The notes below the pieces were generated by a model. It was given only the letters and a program-made list of their open reading frames with translations. It searched no databases and had not been told where the DNA came from. This document shows, in pieces, positions 54,702 to 57,691 of a stretch of DNA of 57,691 nucleotides (its first letter is position 1; each line of letters begins with the position of its first letter). The position numbers and the translations under genes are program-made. The stretch lies in assembly GCA_016185145.1 (NCBI GenBank), contig JACPOB010000037.1, positions 1 to 57,691 of the forward strand, in the 5' to 3' direction. The stretch is from Rhodospirillales bacterium (GTDB lineage: Bacteria; Pseudomonadota; Alphaproteobacteria; Reyranellales; Reyranellaceae).

Positions 54702-55868
54702 TTATTGGCGAAAATAGCGGCCGAGCCGTTCGATGGCGCTGTCCAGCGTGGCGTCGTGCTTGCAGAAGCAGAAGCGGGCGAGGTGTCGCGGGGCGTCCTG
54801 CGGCTGGTCATAGAAGGCGCTGACCGGAACGGCCGTCACGCCGGCCTTCACCGTGATATGCCGGCAGAAATCCTCATCGGTGCCGTTGAAGCCCAGCGGC
54901 CGGAAGTCGGTTGTGACGAAGTAGGTGCCATGGGCCGGCAGCACCTCGAAGCCGATCTCCGCCAACGCACTGGCCAGGTGGTCCCGCTTGCGCTGCATGT
55001 CGGACGCCAGCGTCGAGAAGTAGTCGTCACCCAGCCGCAGACCCGTCGCCGCCCCCCATTGCAGGTTGGGCGGCGTGGTGAAGGTCATGAACTGATGGGT
55101 CTTGGCGATGACCTTCATCAGTTCGCGCGCCGCCGTAACGTAGCCCACCTTCCAGCCGGTCAGGCTGAAGCTCTTGCCGGCCGAGCCGATGCGCACCGAG
55201 CGCTCGCGCATGCCGGGCAACGTCATGATCGACAGATGCCGGCGATCGTCGAAGATGATGTGCTCGTAGACTTCGTCGCACACGGCATAGGCATCGTGCT
55301 CGAGACAGAGCCCGGCGATGAACTCGAGTTCGTCGCGGTCGAACACCTTCGAGCAGGGATTCATCGGCGTGTTGAACAGGATGAGCTTGGTGCGGTCGCT
55401 GAACGCCGCCGCCAGTTCTTCACGCGGCAGTCGCCAGGTCGGCGGCTCGACGCGCACCAGCTTGGGAATGCCCCCTGCCCTGCGCACGATCGGCAGGTAG
55501 GAGTCGTAGAGCGGTTCGATCAGCACCACCTCGTCGCCAGGCTCGATGAGCCCGAACAGGCAGTCGCCCAGCGCCTCGGTCGCACCCGACGTCACCAGCA
55601 CCTCGCTCTGCCAGTCGACGTCGAGGCCCTGGAAGCGCTTGGCGTGCTCGGCCACGGCCTGGCGCAGCTCCGGGACGCCCATCATCGGCGGATACTGGTT
55701 GTGGCCCGTCATCAGGTATTCGGCCGCCGCCGCCCTCACCTCCTCCGGTCCCTTGTCGTCGGGGAAGCCCTGGCCGAGATTTACCGACTGATGCTCGCGG
55801 GCCAGGGCCGACATCACCTCGAAGACCGTCGTCCCGAGGCCGGACATCAATGAATTCACGGGTTTCAT
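54702..55868 (-). CDS. Class I aminotransferase (methionine/kynurenine-type or DapC-like)
   Basis: A 388-residue PLP enzyme of fold type I. The lysine that binds PLP is Lys232 (SAGKSFSLTGWKVGY), the ring-contacting Asp198 lies in AVCDEVYEHIIFDD, and NTPMNPCSKVF and LGQGFPDD are the family landmarks. Relatives include methionine aminotransferase YbdL, kynurenine-oxoglutarate transaminase and N-succinyldiaminopimelate aminotransferase; the substrate cannot be fixed from sequence. It is divergent from glnB across 202 bases. Confidence 0.92.
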   Translation of the reverse strand: MKPVNSLMSGLGTTVFEVMSALAREHQSVNLGQGFPDDKGPEEVRAAAAEYLMTGHNQYPPMMGVPELRQAVAEHAKRFQGLDVDWQSEVLVTSGATEALGDCLFGLIEPGDEVVLIEPLYDSYLPIVRRAGGIPKLVRVEPPTWRLPREELAAAFSDRTKLILFNTPMNPCSKVFDRDELEFIAGLCLEHDAYAVCDEVYEHIIFDDRRHLSIMTLPGMRERSVRIGSAGKSFSLTGWKVGYVTAARELMKVIAKTHQFMTFTTPPNLQWGAATGLRLGDDYFSTLASDMQRKRDHLASALAEIGFEVLPAHGTYFVTTDFRPLGFNGTDEDFCRHITVKAGVTAVPVSAFYDQPQDAPRHLARFCFCKHDATLDSAIERLGRYFRQ

Positions 55869-55984
55869 GAGCGCACTCGTCTGTGACCTGTTTTTGTGCA
55901 GTTTCTTGCCTTGAGATTGGACAATCAGCCCAATGGATGGCCATCAAGGAGCCAGAACTCGCGGCTAGCCTCTGTTGATAACTC

Positions 55985-56409
<425 letters not shown>

Positions 56410-56464
56410 GACCTAGCCTCTGGGGGCAGAGGCAACCTGATCATTGGAAAGGGAAGCACGACTC

Positions 56465-57691
56465 ATGGACGCCAAACAGGTTCTCGCGCTGATCAAGGAA
56501 AAGGACGTCAAGTTCGTCGACTTCCGGTTCACCGATCCGCGCGGCAAGTGGCAGCACACCGCGCGCATGGCCTCGGCCACCGATGAAGGCACCTTTGCCG
56601 ACGGCGTGATGTTCGACGGCTCCTCGATCGCCGGTTGGAAGGCGATCAACGAGTCCGACATGATCCTGATGCCCGACACGTCGACCGCCGTGCTCGATCC
56701 CTTCGCCGCGCAGACCACGCTGATCATCAGCTGCGACGTCGTCGAGCCCTCGACCGGCCAGCTCTACGCGCGCTGCCCCCGCTCGACCGCCAAGCGCGCC
56801 GAGTCGTTCCTGAAGTCGTCCGGCGTCGGCGACACCGCGGTGTTCGGACCCGAGCTCGAGTTCTTCGTGTTCGACGACGTCCGCTTCGACGTCCAGATGG
56901 GCGGCAGCTTCTACAAGGTGACCTCGAGCGAATCGCCGTGGAACAGCGGCGCCGAGTTCGAAGGCGGCAACATGGCGCACCGCCCCGGCGTCAAGGGCGG
57001 CTACTTCCCGGTTCAGCCGGTCGATTCGCACAACGACCTGCGCGCCGAGATGATGTCGGTCTGCACCGACATGGGCCTGGTCATGGAAATCCACCACCAC
57101 GAGGTGGCGCCGGCGCAGAACGAGCTCGGCTTCCGCTTCGACACCCTGGTGACGACCGCCGACAACGTGCAGAAGTACAAGTACACCCTGCACAACGTCG
57201 CCCACAGCTACGGCAAGACGCTGACCTTCATGCCGAAGCCGCTCTACGGCGACAACGGCTCGGGCATGCACACCCACCAGTCGATCTGGAAGGACAACAA
57301 GCCGCTGTTCGCCGGTTCGGGCTATGCCGACCTGTCCGAGACGGCGCTCTACTACATCGGCGGCATCATCAAGCACGCCAAGGCGCTGAACGCCTTCTGC
57401 AACGCCAGCACCAACTCCTACAAGCGCGTCATCCCGGGCTTCGAGGCGCCGGTGCTGCTGGCCTACTCCTCGCGCAACCGCTCGGCTTCGTGCCGCATCC
57501 CCTACTCGGCCTCGCCGAAGGGCAAGCGCGTGGAAGTCCGCTTCCCCGACCCGTCGGCCAATCCCTACCTCGCCTTCGCGGCGATGCTGATGGCCGGCAT
57601 CGACGGCATCCAGAACAAGATCCATCCGGGCGACCCGATGGACAAGAACCTGTACGACCTGCCGCCGGAGGAGCTGACCAAGGTTCCGACC
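56465..57691 (+). CDS. glnA: Glutamine synthetase type I, 3' end missing
   Basis: Makes glutamine from glutamate, ammonia and ATP. 409 codons are present, in frame to the window end; about 60 residues are missing. Family segments include [18 protein letters not shown] near residue 50, [12 protein letters not shown] near 130, [14 protein letters not shown] near 210 and [10 protein letters not shown] near 265. Tyr397 in [10 protein letters not shown] is the adenylylation site, so the enzyme is of the GlnE-regulated type. It lies in the glnBA operon, behind the sigma-54 candidate. Confidence 0.97.
   Translation, partial: MDAKQVLALIKEKDVKFVDFRFTDPRGKWQHTARMASATDEGTFADGVMFDGSSIAGWKAINESDMILMPDTSTAVLDPFAAQTTLIISCDVVEPSTGQLYARCPRSTAKRAESFLKSSGVGDTAVFGPELEFFVFDDVRFDVQMGGSFYKVTSSESPWNSGAEFEGGNMAHRPGVKGGYFPVQPVDSHNDLRAEMMSVCTDMGLVMEIHHHEVAPAQNELGFRFDTLVTTADNVQKYKYTLHNVAHSYGKTLTFMPKPLYGDNGSGMHTHQSIWKDNKPLFAGSGYADLSETALYYIGGIIKHAKALNAFCNASTNSYKRVIPGFEAPVLLAYSSRNRSASCRIPYSASPKGKRVEVRFPDPSANPYLAFAAMLMAGIDGIQNKIHPGDPMDKNLYDLPPEELTKVPT

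Overview
The window is a GC-rich bacterial chromosome segment from an alphaproteobacterium. The evidence is a ProS of about 437 residues without the insertion editing domain, a DUF1467 protein, RNase J, type III pantothenate kinase, and the order nuo operon - birA - coaX - rnj - epimerase - DUF1467 - proS - lolCE - lolD - dnaE. Gene content resembles Rhodospirillales or Reyranella-like bacteria, but this is an inference without a database search. Nearly everything is housekeeping; no phage, CRISPR array or biosynthetic cluster is visible.

Layout. 1-1957: 3' end of citrate synthase (+), a small membrane protein (+), then on the minus strand a secreted cache-like protein, gloA and fabZ. 1974-11676 (minus): bamA, rseP, dxr, cdsA, uppS, frr, pyrH, tsf, rpsB, covering envelope biogenesis, isoprenoid and phospholipid precursors and translation. 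The lpxD, lpxA, lpxI and lpxB genes that normally sit between bamA and gltA are absent. 11859-22736 (minus): a Bug-type solute-binding protein, a DUF72 protein, dnaE, a toxin-antitoxin pair, lolD, two LolC/E permeases and proS. 23014-24536 (+): a purine permease and a structured RNA resembling 6S RNA. 24580-42419 (minus): DUF1467, epimerase, rnj, coaX, birA and the complex I operon nuoN to nuoA, read from tRNA-Asp side. 42519-43886: tRNA-Asp, tRNA-Val, a possible small RNA and hupB. 44177-52251 (minus): lon, clpX, clpP, tig, tRNA-Leu, an NAD(P)HX repair enzyme and tRNA-His. 52305-54510: three paralogous TetR regulators in a row. 54702-57691: an aminotransferase (-) and glnB-glnA (+, glnA cut by the window end) behind a sigma-54-type promoter.

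The most striking observation is that the complex I operon is damaged twice. nuoM has lost about 58 codons plus the frame, and nuoA is fused in frame to the C-terminal two thirds of nuoB, removing two cluster N2 cysteines. Next to it, the 3' part of tRNA-Asp lies in a perfect 49-bp tandem duplication. These are either real recent lesions or assembly errors, and the sequence alone cannot tell which. Palindromic intergenic repeats of several families are scattered through the window.

Start codons were chosen from ribosome binding sites, overlaps and family N-termini; several genes start at GTG or TTG.
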